NCBI GenBank assembly: GCA_002633025.1 | Contig: NMRB01001460.1 | Span: 95,261-159,260 of the forward strand | Reading direction: 5' to 3' | Length of the DNA: 64,000 bases | DNA from: Notospermus geniculatus | Taxonomy: Eukaryota; Nemertea; Pilidiophora; Heteronemertea; Lineidae | Shown here: positions 1 to 15,300 of the stretch, in pieces | How the letters are laid out: each line of letters begins with the position of its first letter | How positions within the stretch are numbered: the first letter of the stretch is position 1 | Translations under genes and position numbers: made by a program | Notes under the pieces: model-generated | What the model was told of the DNA's origin: nothing | Databases searched by the model: none | Seen by the model: only the letters and a program-made list of their open reading frames with translations

Positions 1-197
1 TTCCCTCCAGTTGCATTTTACTGGAGGAAAACTTAGGTTTCATGTATGTTCAATGTATGTAATGGAAAACCAGTTATCACGTGAAAGGGAGAATGAAAAG
101 TTGTCGTTAGTACAGAGGTCCTATTAAAAATGCTCCAATGAGCCTGACGATCTTTTTTTGGTTACCTTTTGGAAGACACACACATTCTACCACTTAC

Positions 198-339
198 TTT
201 TATGTGAGGTAAGGTCTGATAAGGCACTAGCTCTGATCTGGGCAGCCGATTTATTCGGCTGCGGACCGTCCTCATCGACTTCCTCGATGTCTTCAAGGTC
301 ACTCAGATGTTCGCTTAATTTACGAACACGTGTGAGATC
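198..339 (-). CDS. RIMBP: RIMBP exon 18, linker
   Basis: 142 nt when the second AG of 'ACAGAG' is used as acceptor (phase 0), donor GTAAGT. Encodes [40 protein letters not shown]. It is acidic and precedes the fibronectin III part expected outside the window. Frame and strand fit exon 17. Confidence 0.65.
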
Positions 340-3300
340 CTCTGTAACCAGATTCGTTAGGGGTTTAAATTAAGATAAGTTATGGCCGTCACCGAATGAA
401 CAGTTAAAATAAGGAACGAGGGGTGAACTGCCAAATGAGAATGTTGGTATGGAATGAGTTGCCACCACACACAGTCAAATTTTCCATCAAAATTTCGAAA
501 TACGCTCAATAAAGGCAAACATGTGGGTCTACCTTTAAACCTTTACACCCTGAATCTGAGTTTTCCAACAAAACTCGTCTGAAAAATTTGACCGTGTATG
601 ACAGGCATTCTTCATGCTATGAACCAAAATAGGGAGTTTTCGCAAATCTGACGAAAAACGAAGTACGAAATACGAAATTGGACGTCATATCCATGACGTA
701 ATGTATTTCAGGAAATGGCTGGTACCACAAATATCGCCTGCTGCAAGAGCGTCTTTTAGCGTATGACGTTAGAACGACAGAGGTACGGTGTATATTAAAC
801 TTTGAATTTTATCTTTCGTTTCCACTTCGTTGATACGAATTGGAAATTTAACAAGGCGCACGCTGGGCGTGGCGAATAACCAGGTTTTCGAAGTGGCTGC
901 GTGAATAAAATGAGGTAGAGGCTGAAAAAACGAGGCATGGTTAGGTGTTTGTGGTTAGTTCATGATATTTTGAAGGGGACAGTTGAGAACAATTGTAATA
1001 TGCAGTCAGCACTGTTCACATTGGAAAGGTGTCTGAAGAATATTTCTATGTAGTTACGTGACTGGTTAGAATGAAGGAGAGGGAATGAATTGTNNNNNNN
1101 NNNNNNNNTCGGTCGCTACCTTCTCTGACTCATCACTACTGTTGAAGTCAAGGTCGTGCTGCACGCTGCTCCCTGCGCTGCTCGTCTCATCTGACTTCCC
1201 GCCGAGGGTGAGGGTCGCATGGAAATCATCCAGATCCTCATCTGAAAGATAAACAAATGATTGACGCCTGTACGACAAGCATAAATACATGTACCGGTAC
1301 CCTCTACAAAGTCAAATTTTTCATAAGTTTTAGACTCGGATTCAGGGCCTAGGCCTACAGCTTGGACCTCTTCAGGGCTGGCTGACCACCAGCCTGCCAC
1401 GTGCAATGATGTTTGTATATAGTCGGCTACTCATATTTCTCCAACAGTTGATAGATTTGAGGGCTTCTGCAGAAGATGGTAGACTTCAAAATGAGACCTA
1501 ATACATGTGCACTGGATGTGCGAGTTGTTTCCTTCCACAAATCAGCTCCTTATGGACACCGAGAACCATCTGGTGCAAGGAAACTCCACCTGGAAGAGCA
1601 CCTAAAGACATCGGAAGACAAACACAGAAGGTAGGTTGACTGTACCTGGTACTTTTTCAACAAAATTTGATGGCACTAATCCTCGTCTTCCATCGAGCAG
1701 TTCACCCTCGAAGAAACCATCCTCGTCCATGATACCCGTCACCAGGACATAATCGCCAGCGTTCAGCGACAGCTCAGTCTCAGGGCATTCGTTCGGAGAG
1801 TACGTGACAGGATCGTAACTGTACTTTGCCACAAATACCTCCAGTTGGCTCTTTTTAAGATACTGGGTGACAGCAGATCTATCCTGGAAACAGAAGGGGT
1901 GGTGAACTGTGCTTAGCAAATAATACAAAAGCCTACGGCTGGAGCTCATCAGCGGTTCTTTAGCTTTCAGTAACTACTGGGCAAACCTCATTCTGTCATA
2001 CTTACCATGCCCTTTTTACCAGCCATTGCCTTACACATCGTTGGCTTAAGCCTGGTGTTGACAGCTTTTTCTGAAAAAAAGAGATTTGGTTATCATCTTC
2101 ATAAAGAACTCCTGGTGCAAGATGCAAAGCGTCATCCTTCAGAGGGCAATGCGACCTTACTTTAGCACAATACAATTTGCGTACGTGTACTGGAACAGAC
2201 ACCATACTGTACAGAGAGATGGCTGACATCCAGGTTAATACTACATAATACCAGTAGTTACTACAGAGTAACCTTAATGCACTCAGTACCAAACATAAGC
2301 GGACAACACAACCTGTCACTTTCATGGAATAGCGGACTTTTAGATATGGTTCAAGAGAGATTGTGCATTATACCTATTCAAATGATAACTGCACTAAAAT
2401 TTCTGCCCTGCAACTTGTGCTCATACCTGGGGAAGGTGGACTCTCCTCATCATCAGACATAGACAACGCTCGTATCTTTTTGGCGATAGCTTTCAGCTCA
2501 AGGTCATCAAATACCTCGTTCTCCTCCTCTCCATCTACAAAACCTGAAAGACATGCATGCCAACTGTGCTAACCATCGTTCAGGCCAACTGTGCTAACCA
2601 TCATTCAGGCCAACTGTGTTAACCATCGTTCAGGCCAACTGTGCTAAACATCGGGCCAACTTTGCTAACCACCGTTCAGGCCAACTGTGTTAACTATCGT
2701 TTGGGCCAACTGTGCTGCCCACTGTTTTGGGCCAACTCAGCTGACAATGGTTCGGGCCAACTTTACTAACCATTATTATTCAGGCCAACTCTATTTACAT
2801 GTAATCTGATCGAGACAAGTAAAGTGATATGCAAGTCAATTCAGTCATATTGCAAGGCTAAATCCACTGAGAAATATGTAGGTGTAATTTTGTGAGAGCA
2901 CGATGCAACAATTCAAAGAAAATCCAAAAGACGAGCAGATAGAAATAAAACGTGCTGATATAGTGACATTTGATTTGGAAAGAACTTGTACAATCTTGCT
3001 CTATACATATACTTTGATTTCAAGACAGCAATGCTTCTAAGTGTAATCAACACCAAAATGCAGGAAACTAACACACAAGAGATTATCAAGCACACGGAAA
3101 GCCAATGTGAATGGAGGGGGACACCTCCTTTCATTCTATTCTATTCCCCACAAGGCCTTGTAGTGTTCAGCATTAGACTGAGATAAATTAAAACTCATCA
3201 TGTTCATATCTACAGGTTCACACTAAAGCCTAGGTCACAAATGCACCGGGCCCCGTACGATTTTCCCCACCCAGCGGCTTGCTGTGGATTTTAGAGACTG

Positions 3301-6300
3301 AAACTCAGATCTAAGCTGAATTATGCCGAAATCGCCTCAATGGATAAGCGGAAATTAAACTAGATCAAACTGGGCACCGTAGAAATTAGCCAAAATGTCT
3401 GTTTTTACTCGCCGTACGGGCCCCGGAGTGGATATGTGACCGAGGCTTAAGCAGATTCTCATCAGTAGCAAGAGCTTGAGAGCATGGCAGTCATTGCTGA
3501 GTGGACACACTTCATGATGGGCTCAGTTAGAACCTTTCACACAAAACTTTGGTTTGCTTTTTGCGGTCCATACACCATCCAATAATATTGCACAGTATGG
3601 GGCCATGTGCTTCTAGCATGATGGGTAGAAGAAAGATTGGTAATAACATTGCCGATTTTGCCCCTCATATTGTGCAATAATATTGATCATGTATGGGGCG
3701 CTTTTCCTCTAAAGACAAAACTCTGAAAAAGACCAATAGGCCTACTTCAAAGTTGGCCAATCACAAACCATGCTGGCGAAATGTTTAAATCTGTCATTGT
3801 TACAAGAAAGCAGCAGAAAGAAGTTGATTTGCTGAAGCACACACTGACATATTAGTACAAGCATGACATTGACAAGGCTGTTACACAGTTTGCTTTCACT
3901 ATTTTTTACTCCACAAAGCTGTCTATTGTAATATCCAGTGAAATGTGTCCTAAATGAAAATGATGAGCTTTCAATACAATAGGGGGTGGAAAGCAGGTGT
4001 ATTACTATGCTATACTAACTAGTAGTATAAAGGGGGTCACAGGCATTGGGTGAAGTTGGCATGCATGCAGGTCCTGTAGAAGAAGACTTGGACAAGAAGA
4101 TACAAGGGTTCTATCACAATACGTCAACATATATTCACCAAGTGACGACATATTCAATAACATGCCATGGATACTTGTTATCAACTGTTACTATTGTTTT
4201 CAAAACAACCTCCAGAACAATAGACAAATCCCAAATTGATGAAAACGAGAAAGATCTGTGCACTTCCACTTCCTCGGTCTGAAACGAAATGACATGACGC
4301 AGACAACCCCCACGACAGTGACTTCGACGACGTTGCGTCAGAGTCGACCATTGCTGAATCATGGATTGCGTCACGTCAGCTGGTTCCAGGTAGAGGTTCT
4401 GTTTACGATTTCGGTGGAAGTGCGCAGATCTGGTAATTTGGGATTTGTCTATAACATGTACATGTAAGTCCATTAACATAGTTGTGACCCTCCACCACAA
4501 AACCAGTTTGAGTTGCTCTGAGGTTGGCAGGTTGGGACAAATTATCTGTCAACTTCAGTATTGTCTGCCCGTTGTGAAGTCTGAGTGATCCATTTCTTCC
4601 TTTACCTCCTGGTGTCATCTCAGTATGATCACGCTCATTTTCCGAGTGACTTAGGGCTGGTTTTGTAGTGGAGGTCACACATGCAGTTTTCTCCGTCTGA
4701 AGGCCAGTGTATGCATACTGGGACCAGGAATTTGAAGGCAACAAAAGCTTTTCTCAAAACACCTGGCGCCGTATGCATAAAACATCTTAACTGTAAAATT
4801 TCCCTTAACCTATTGTTCCAAACAAAAGATAAGGAAAATTTTACACTTAAGATGTTTTGTGCATACGGCCCCTGGGCTTTGCCATGTTCTTGTGTGGAGG
4901 AGTGTCTTTGGTTCAGAGAAAATGGATACGGAAGGTGGACAAGGTTATATGTTTAGCGAAGAGAGGAAAGAAGCATTAGCAATGTGTGGAGGGTACAAGG
5001 TCTGCCGAGCACAGCAATGCAAAGAAAGTTGATCCTTGCACCGACATTGATCTGTGATCCATACACTATGCCCCCCAAATGAATAAGTAGGAGCTCTAAA
5101 TCTAAACAAAGCATTCCGATAGTAGAAGTGGGCCATTTCTAAGAAACCAGAAGCATTCGAAATCTAACACGATGGTGAAAGGAGAACATCAGGTAACAAT
5201 TCAGCATTCCACTTCAGGGCCCCTTCCATGTGAGAGTTTCCTCATGTGAGTTATCCCTCTATGGGAAATTCGCCAATGTCCGTGACCAATGACACACTAC
5301 GACAGCCCATAGTTTTCTATGGGTGTGTTGCCCATAGAGAGCCAACCAGTCAAAGAGAACTCTCACAAGGAGTGGCGCCGTTATTCTTACCCGTGTCCGC
5401 TGATTTGGTCGACTCGGCGGGTCGGTCTATGTCTGTTTTGTGAGACTTATCCGAATAGATACTCGATATGTCCCAGGTGGCATCGAAGTCTGAACAAGAA
5501 TAGATCAGGTCATGGTATTTACCAGAACTGTTGATCGGCCTAAAAGGCCTTACTAAACTTGAGTGATGTTGGTTTTTTTTGTTAGTGTTAGAATTGAGTC
5601 TTAGAAGCAAAGAAGAAGCCACATGGAATGAGGATAGCAGGAATGAAGCTGCATGTGGAGGCTATTTGCCAGGATTCAATGCATTTGGTCGCTGAAATGG
5701 ACCTTGATCAGCTTGTTTCTACATATACTAGAGGATTTCCAAACTGTTTGGCTACACTGGATCACCAGGGCTTCTTGGACACGAGGGCAAGACTCACCCA
5801 CATTTTGTTCTACTCCAAGATATTGTCAGTTATTCACTTCTGGGATCTCTACCAGAAAGTGCCTGAGGAAAACCCCTCTTGGGGTCAAAAATTTGTGTAA
5901 TTCGGAGACGACTTTACTTTTACTATCATTTTGTGTGTTGTTTTTTGTGCTCTATGTTGGATGTCAGTTATGTCAGTATTGCTTTGTCATGTGGCCAGGC
6001 AAAAACCATCAGCAGCTTTTTCAGTGGAGAGTAACGGTGAAATTTAGGGCTGTATGCACCAAGAAAGATTATCTTGAACTCAGGTTGAGCCACAGCTTTT
6101 CAATTGTTTAGGTTTGCCAGGGCATGATGTGACAATGGAAAAGTTGTGGCTCAACCTGAGTTCAAGATAATCTTCGTTGGTGCATACAGCACTTAGGGTG
6201 TTTTCTCGGTAAGGGGAAAAGGGGCAGGGTCTTTAACGACCAACACTTACCTTTCCTCACTGGACTTGAACCAACGCTAACCGATATTCGCGCCGGCTGT

Positions 6301-9300
6301 GTTATCGCCTCGTCCGTCTGCACCTCAATGGAGCTTGTTGATTTCGTCCGATGGATGGCATCCTTTTTGAGTCCCTCTAATTCTAGAAGGAGTTCTTGAT
6401 GTTTCAACTCCTGAAGTTTACATTTCTGTTCTAGATCGCGAAGTTTGATCTGGAAGTAGAGGAAGTACGCCATGTTTGCAAATGAGAGGAGGAGTTGAGG
6501 ATCGCGCGCCGCCGAATCCATGACGGACCTGAACTCGTTTGTCACGTCTAGCATCATACAATCTATTCATATATCATAGTGTTATGAGGAGGGGCATTTG
6601 AGGCCACGAAGTGTTAAAGATAGGATCATAAACATATCAAGAAAACCATGGTTTCATTTATGATGTGACATAACAACTCAAGGCGCAGGATATTGAACTC
6701 CATGCGGCCAATAAACATGAATTGCTGGTTTCTTGGACCTAAAGCAGCTGAGCACTACACTCCGTCTGAGTTGGAGTGAAGTGTGTGGCCCAATTACGTG
6801 ACACATCTTCAGGCAAGTTTAATAAAGTATAATCACTCGGCTATTAAACTATTCTCAGTCTTCCAATGGCGAGCAACCAGTATCTGATCAAATTTTCCAT
6901 CCGAGTGACTCAAACAAATTGACGTCAAGCAACAGATATATCTTTTCCCCGGTCCTAAGCACCTCATCTAGTCATTAACACATGTTAGTAACCATTGACA
7001 ACCAGTCAATCTAAATCTAAACTTTGTGGGCCCCCAGAGGTGATAATAACATCTGTGGCGAGTCTAAAACCACGTCGGTATCTAGCAGCAGGGTAATCCG
7101 TGATGTAAACATGTTGAACTCTTCAGACTCGTCAAAAATTTGACGTTTTGAGAAACAGCCGTTCACTCGAAATCCAAAATTGGGAAGGATATTTGCCACT
7201 GACATAATGACCCCTGTTTATGCACTCTCAGGGATTGAATATCGGGGATTGAACCCACATCATACCAACCTTAAGGTTATCAACTGTCTCACTGTGTTCT
7301 TTTTTGGCTTCGTCATGGACCTGCAACAAATCAAACATGTATTCAGTCTGTATGAGGTAAATTGTCATTTTCCACTCAGTTGGGAATTGAATCATGAACC
7401 TCCTGAACTTTCAACAATAAGTCTGGACCTAAACCTCATTGTGGCACACCTTTGCTACTCTGTACTATAAGAACCAAAGTGACTCTCCACCCAAGTTAAT
7501 TTCCTCCCCTGAAATGAATAACCTCTACGCCATTTCCCTTTGCCAAACCCTCAGTTATCATTTATCAGAAATAACTTTCCACCAGAGGCAACCATATTGA
7601 GATAATTGTTGCTGTTAGCCGAGCGTACCATCGTAATCCCAAGCGTTTGTGACGAGAGAAAACAATTTGCTGGAAGTAATTGCAGAGATTTTCAATAAGT
7701 GGTATGCATTACCCAAATGATTTACATGCTCACGAGAGGAGGACAAATTTACATTTTGTACACCAAATACAAATTGTTAAGTGTATCAAACCTTGAGTAG
7801 TGTTATTTGTATTGGATATACTGTTAAAATGTGCGATATATACTGCTGAATGTGTGAGATAACAGCTCAAGGAACATGAGGAAGGCATCATCACCTTGCA
7901 TAATTTCTTGACTTCTTCCTGCTTCTTCTGAAGACTATCCAGCGCTGCCTGGTGGTCATTTTCCAGTTCTTTCCGCTTCTCTGCGGCTTCTCTCAGGTTC
8001 TGAAATACCGGGGCAAACTAAAGTCATGCATCTGAAATTACTCGAAAAATGCCCCCCCCCAAGGTACAAACCAGAATGCAACCGAAAGTATTCAGTTGAA
8101 ACAGATTCTCAATCACCTGCTGGTGAAACCTCCTCATCAAAGAGAAGAAGCGACTTTCTTTAATGGGTATCTTATGAGAGACAAAACATCATCTTTATGG
8201 GAGTCACAATTAAGACATCATTTCCATGCCAACAGTGCCTGTGCCGTCGCCATGGAGCCCGAGTTCCTGACAATGAGATGTTGGACTGTAAGTCCCTTAT
8301 CAACCACTACTCACATTCCTCCCAGGCTTAGACACTGCCGATGACTTAACAGGCTTCTTTTTCCTGAACAAGTTTTTGGGGCGGAACATCAGACTCATCG
8401 TGCCCGATCAAAGCATTTAACTTATTCCATAAACTTATATTCCACTTTGATTTCTATGTTTTACTTGCATATGTGAATTGGAACTACAATAACACACACA
8501 CACGCTGATCTTCAATACAATAGAAACTTGTCTCTTGTTCAGTTGAATCCATGTCAATCATATTTTGCAAAATAAAAAAAAACACATTCCATTTCAATGG
8601 CTGCATAATTCCACTTTAATTACTGCACATCATTTCCATGTTAGTGAATTGTATGAAAATCTCATCTGAATTAAGTTACTGGTATTCATGTAAAGTTGAT
8701 TTAATATCCACAGTAAACTCAATCCCCAGATCCTATTAAATTTTTCCACTTCAATTTGTTTTGTGTTATTTCCATATATGACTAAAAGCAGAAACTATTA
8801 ACTGAATTCTAGAACTTTGGATTTATTTCAAATGAATCCATTTCACTCCATTTGCTCACAAACAAGCCAATTCCATATCAGTTCCTGTATATTTATATTT
8901 ATATCCGTCTCTACAAGTTATAACAGACACAAATTGGTCCTGCACAAAAAAATTGCATGAAGTGCTGTCATATCATAAAACAAGGATTTTGTATTCCAAA
9001 ATGGAAACAAGGAACACAACATGAAGGTAAAAAGATGCACACACTGGCTAGAAATATTCGACAACTAAATCCCACAAAAACCGCAAGAGATACATGTACT
9101 ATCTATAGTATTTGGAAGAAGTCCTGATTTCCTGGTGCAGTCACCAAAACATACGGCACGAAACTGTTACATATAGAGAATTCTATTATTCTGATAATAA
9201 CCCGTTATTAACGAAAATTGTTCACAGAGCAAATCATGGTCTGGATGTGGTTACCACTATGATTTATAGGCCTGACCTCGAATTCACCAAACATACATAT

Positions 9301-12300
9301 ATGAATCATTATCGGGGATGTTTTGATGATTTTCATTTTGGTAAAGAGTGTAATGACATGTTGTCAACAACTTAACGCACACTTCTGCAGTTCTGAAATT
9401 ACATGTAGAGTCGAAGGACTAATTCACTTTTCACCACAACTGTGCTTCTTTGAATCCAAGTCAAAGCCTGTTCTACATGTTGTGTCTCCTACCAAAAGAC
9501 TGGACCTACAGTGGAACCTCCCTTAGTGGACACCCCTGGCTGCCAGGACATCTCTCTATTAAGGACACCAAAGTTCAACCACAAATTGATCATTACCATT
9601 CATTTTAGTGAGGATACCTCTCAATTGGAGACAACATTCGTCAGTCGCGAAGTGTCCCAAATAGAGAGGTTTGGCTGTATATCATACCTGCAGTAGGGTC
9701 TCCAGGTTGATGACTTTATCCTGTAATGTTTTCACCTCTTTCTTGGCTGCTTTACTTTCCGACTCAACTTGAGTAAGGTTCCCTCGAAGGTGCTGACATT
9801 CCTCATTCACCTGAAAGAGAAATAACAGGAGGATATTGAAAATGGAGTTGATGATGTTGCATTTGTATTTTGTTTCAGGACGTGAAGGAACATTTCGGCA
9901 CATCTGTCATTGACTTTGGGCATATTTGTAATGCAGGAAAAAAGCAGAACTCCAGGGAAGCAATGCACAGAACGTTGCTCTCTCCATTGATATTAAATTC
10001 AGTTGTGGCAGGGGAATGAATCCACAACATTAGACCAGAGGGGACAGGTAACTATCTTGATCATCCCACTCGACTCTGATTTTGAAAAGCTGAAGTGATT
10101 TTCTGGGTGTGCACAATAACAAACCAAGAAAAAAAATTCAAATTCCGGCTCCACGGAACTAAATAATGATCAACTCTGATCAAATTTGACAAACTGCCTC
10201 TACTACAGGTGATTACAATTTTCCACTTCTACATCATAATTTTCTTTTCAAGACAATTGCGAGGAAACGAATGACAAGACTCAGTTGCACAGACTTTTAT
10301 CGGCAATTCAGCGCCGTGATTGATGGCGTTTATACCACAAATGGATCAACAGGTTGATGTCAAGGGCAGGAGGAGAAAATATGTCAGCTCTGAAATAAAA
10401 TCTGCAGAGATTCCAGTTTCCAACATTACACTGATCTTTTCAGGGCTCTTGAAAGAACTTCAGAGAACATCTGGCAAAGTGAGAACCACCGCAGATTGGA
10501 CCGAGACTCTTCAAAATCTTGCAGAATAGCTCGCAGCTTGTGTTGGCGTAATTCCCAATTACCGCAACCGCGATTGACAGGATGAATTGAAAAGTGTTGT
10601 AGCCGTAAGGAAGATGAATGTACAGGGAGACAATTGGAATTAGCCGAGAGAGAGCTCCAGAGAAACCCTACAAACAATAATGGTCCTTAGACGAGAGGAG
10701 ATCGGTTTGAATGGTCTGATGAGAGAGGCATTATTGACACAGTAGCAGATCTTGGGTCTTTGCCACTCTGTTGTCATGGAACGTCATTCGGTTCACAGAA
10801 ACACGGCACCAAGCAACACTTCATCACACGGCAAAGTAGCGCATGCCAAATTTCTCCAGCCAACACTTGGCCTATACAGAACCCATGTCCCATGCCAAAT
10901 TTCTCATCCATCTTGAACCATCGGGGATTCATATCAGTACCCCTTCAGACTTAAAGGCCCGTATTTTAGGGTCGTATTTTAGAACGTACCTTATCGTTAA
11001 GGTCGACCTTAAGTCTATTGTATAACCATCGAGAACAATAGATTTAAGGTGGACCTTAATGTTAAGGAACGTTCTAAAATACGGCCCTTAGAATGCTCCT
11101 CAATGTAAAGGAGTTCCTCGATGCTACAGGAGAACAATAGCCTTGAGGAACTCCTTTACATTGAGGAGCATTCTAAAATACGGGCCAAACTCAGCATATA
11201 GCCCAAAGGTGAAGTTAGTGAATGTCATCCAAAGGCAAAGTGACTGTAGGCCTTGATATTGCAAGATGAATTTCTACCAAATTGTGGTCTCGACAAACCC
11301 TTGACAAGACTTCAGTAGGCAGCAAATGGCACTTCTCTTCCAGAGTTTCTCTGGGAAGTGGATCCTTGAGAGTGAGATGACCCAACCTAGATGCCTTTTA
11401 AATCTACAGACTAATTGATCAAATCCTACTGACAGGACATATTTACCTTGTACTTTAGGTCGAGGAATTGGCACCAGAAGTTATTAAGCACTTTCAGTAA
11501 TTCCATGTGCATGTTGATGACGTACTGGGTGGGACAACACCCATCCATCTTGGTCCCGTCTAATCCATACTGAATTTAGAGTCCTTGGCTGAAGAATCCT
11601 TGTTAAATGTTCAGTTTTAATATGTATGAAATTCAATCACTTTTTGTAGCACTTTATCCAAAGAGTCGACACCAGTCATAGATTTTTTTCTTAAACGAAG
11701 ATCCGGAATGCAGCGTATCAGCCACAGAGTTCATTTTTCTGCATTCTCCCAAAGGAATGGAACAGAACCAGAGAAAACTGATATCACTGGTAGATAACTC
11801 AATCACATTGGTCAGTCCTTAACCCTTCATGACCTAGGTCTGCCAGGCGAGACATATCTACACAAGCAATCAAACCTCTTCCACAAATCACCAAGAAACA
11901 AATGCCTTTTCCACCAAAACTTCCAGGACTAAAATTCTTTTTCCTGAGAGTCAAAATTACCGGAAAATCATAGGCTTTTTCCATCAAACTTTATATAGTG
12001 TGCTGGAGATTCATAGTAGAACAAATTGCATTAAATGATGTACCGGTATGTTGAAGATGAACCAGCTTCATTATCCCAGTGAGGAATGCCTTCCATCAAA
12101 ACTTACAGGACTAAAACCCTTTTGCTCAGAGTCAACACCATCGAAAATCAGAAGCTTTTTTCCATCCAACTTTAGAATGTGATGAAGAGGTGAACATGTT
12201 AATGAAGTTGTATTTCAAATGATATCTTGGAAATGAACCAGCATCACGTCAGTATCCCTGGGATGAATGCTGACTTAATTCATATACGTCGTCTGACCAT

Positions 12301-15300
12301 TATTCCAGTGATACATCATGCTACTCCAGAAAACATGAATAGAATGAAACAATATTACCAGACCGCTAGTCAGCATCACCGCCGTATTAGCAGATATTAA
12401 TTTTGTCATGTTAGTTAAACGCTCCTCATAAATTATATTATCTGTTCAGAGACACCAACATGACCAAGAGAGGTATGGTCATATTACAGCAATTATTATG
12501 TGGGAAGGGCTGGATATGTTAGTAGGTAAGCCCTTGACCTCAGCATGGTATGAACAACCACATCCCAATATCAAAATGTAACATCCAACTACTTCCGTGC
12601 TCAAGGTTGTTAAAGCACATGGCCATGAAGGAAATCCTCGGCTGGTTGTCCTTGCCATCTGGGGGTATGGTACAGACCGATAACCCCCAAGGCCTACCTG
12701 TACTACCCTTGTGGAGAACAAGACAACCTTATTGATGATAGAGGTAATGATATTCATCTCTTCTCAATAAAACTTGAATGTAATCTATCAGCCAGATCAC
12801 ATCTTGATTGAGTTGCCTCAGGGGCCATGGAGAAGCTATTTACTTCCTTACATGTATAAGACAATACTGGATCAATTACCCATCCTCCCACAGCAGGGGT
12901 TTTTACCTCACTCCTCTTCATCCACTCACACAAACTTTGTTTGTGAGCACATGAAGAGGAGTGATACCAAAGCCCTGCGATGGGAGGATGATTACAACCT
13001 GATATATTGCTACTTTCCTGTGAAGAGTGCTCAAGAAGGAAAGAACATCCCACCCTTCTCACTCCATTTCTTTGTGACTTCCAGTGATATCTTCGGTGTC
13101 ATGGACAATGACTGTCAGAGTGGTGCAGTGGGAACATCGCCACCTGTCACCACTGAGGTTCCAGGTTCGATCACCGGTCTGACCCATTCTTCATGTGATA
13201 GAGAGGGCGGCTCTCTAATGCTGATGTCAGGATGCACTATGATTGCCTGCGCTGTGACGGAACAGTTGGCATCAAGTGAAGAAATTGCAGTCAGGTCGCA
13301 AAAGTGAAATTGTGTGCGCTCATCGTGCAACAGGTGGCATCTGCACGCACGGAATTGTAACTCGAATCAGGTCGACTGGGAATGGATTATAGTCAAGCGG
13401 CTAAGGGGTACAATCGTTCACTTTTTGGGGAAAGTGTCAAATTTTGCATGGGTGTTCTTTAGGTCAATACAAGTCATTTTCTAACGAGACCCCAAAAAAA
13501 TCACGCCCCCTGGTGGCCGCCATCTTGAATTTAAAAATGGCTGCCCTCAGGATCTAAAACATGCGATATCTCAGAATCTACTGGAGATAAAAACGTAATT
13601 CCAGCTTCTATACCCATGTTTTCTAGTACTGCGAGTTCAATGGTGCACGCAGAAAATTGATTTTTGGCATCCNCACCCATACAAAATTTGACACTTTCCC
13701 CAAAAAGTGAACAATTCTGCCAAAAAATTGACCTTAGCCGCTTGACTATTACGCCCGTCGGGATGACACAGAAGTTGAATAGGCTTAAACTCTTGCGATT
13801 CATGATCTTTTTGATCGGCGACTGATCCCGATCGTTGTAATTGAGAGGCAACAGCAGTCATGTCACACCATATCGGCGACTGATTTGTTCCACGCTGTCA
13901 TGCCTCAGACGCAGAGTGATCCAGAAAAGTCAGTCAGCGCCTGTTCTGTGCCATCACAAGGTCGACCTGACATCAGTCAGCATATTAAGACGACGCAGGA
14001 GTTCTCTGGGCACTCCGGTTTTCTTCTGCTGTTATTCACCCAATGTTGTCTACAGAGCCAACAATGCCGTACTTGGCACAAGGCTCCCAAGTCAACATTT
14101 CAGAAGGATGGTGAAGAAGACACAAAATAACAGCCATTTTTGACAATCGACAAATTCAGATATTCATCATGACTGTTTGTGAAACTGCATGTAACTGAAT
14201 CAAATTAAATGATCGAAAGCACAAACAAGTCCCATCATCTGCCCGCTTCCCGGAGCGAAACAGACGATCTTCAAAGAATGAAGCCAATTAAGATATATTT
14301 TTGTTACCTCGACGACGATTGAGCATGATATTGGACTGAAATCAGCCCCGAGGAAGGAGTGTAACTTAAGTAATGGGAAATAGTAAAAGTCAAATGTGAA
14401 TCTCTTCATCGACAGCCAGGTACGTTTTGGTTGTTTAAATATCAGAGTGCGGTGGTGTACTCTAAGGGCCGTACATCAACGAAGATTATCTTGAACTCAG
14501 GTTGAGCCACAACTTTTCCATTGTCACATCATGCCCTGGCTAACCTGAATGATTGAAAAGCTGTTGCTCAACCTGAGTTCAGGATAATCTTTGGTTCGTA
14601 CGACCCTGAGGGTTGAGCGTCGGAGTCACGACCGAGATGTCGTGGGTTTGCTACCCAGCCAAGTCACCACTCTTGATGCACGATTTACGTGGTCATGTGA
14701 CTAGATTTTCTCATAACAACAGCAAAGTGGCGTATTCCACAATGACTTCCTGAGAGGAAGCAGTGTTCACTGATGTGATGGCTGGATCACAGGAAGTTAT
14801 GCCATACACAAACATTTGTCAACCACTGATGGGTTCTCTGTGCAGGGAAATAGACATGAGCAGGCGATCAGGTTCTTAATGGAGGTTCCTTGTTGATGTT
14901 GATGTTGGTAGTGGGCTCCAGTCACGATGGCTGCGACATTTAGAAAGTTATCTCAGGAGGTAGCTGAATTCATTCACCTTCCAGCATGAAATCTTTCGGA
15001 CACCCCATTGCAACTCGGACTTGTAAGCGCCTTCCTCCACAGGACAGTGTTCTGATAAGGCCAACGTGATACACAGCGACAGTACAATCCTGTAACTGAC
15101 TGACCAATCATGAGCTTGTCAGTGCCTTCCACAGGACAGAGTTCTGATGAGGCCTAGGCCAGCGTGATACACAGCAACAGCACAACCCTGTCTGACTGAC
15201 CAATCACGAGCTTGTCAGTGCCTTCCACAGGACAGAGTTCTGATGAGGCAAGCATGATAAACAGCAACAGCACAACCCTGTAACTGACGGGCCAATCACG

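Noticed and set aside
2559-2795. CRISPR-like array
   Set aside because: Direct tandem 25-bp units without unique spacers, in animal intronic DNA.
4135-4500. 121-codon minus-strand ORF and a possible extra RIMBP exon with [13 protein letters not shown]
   Set aside because: No donor compatible with the phase of the neighbouring exons; composition not convincing.
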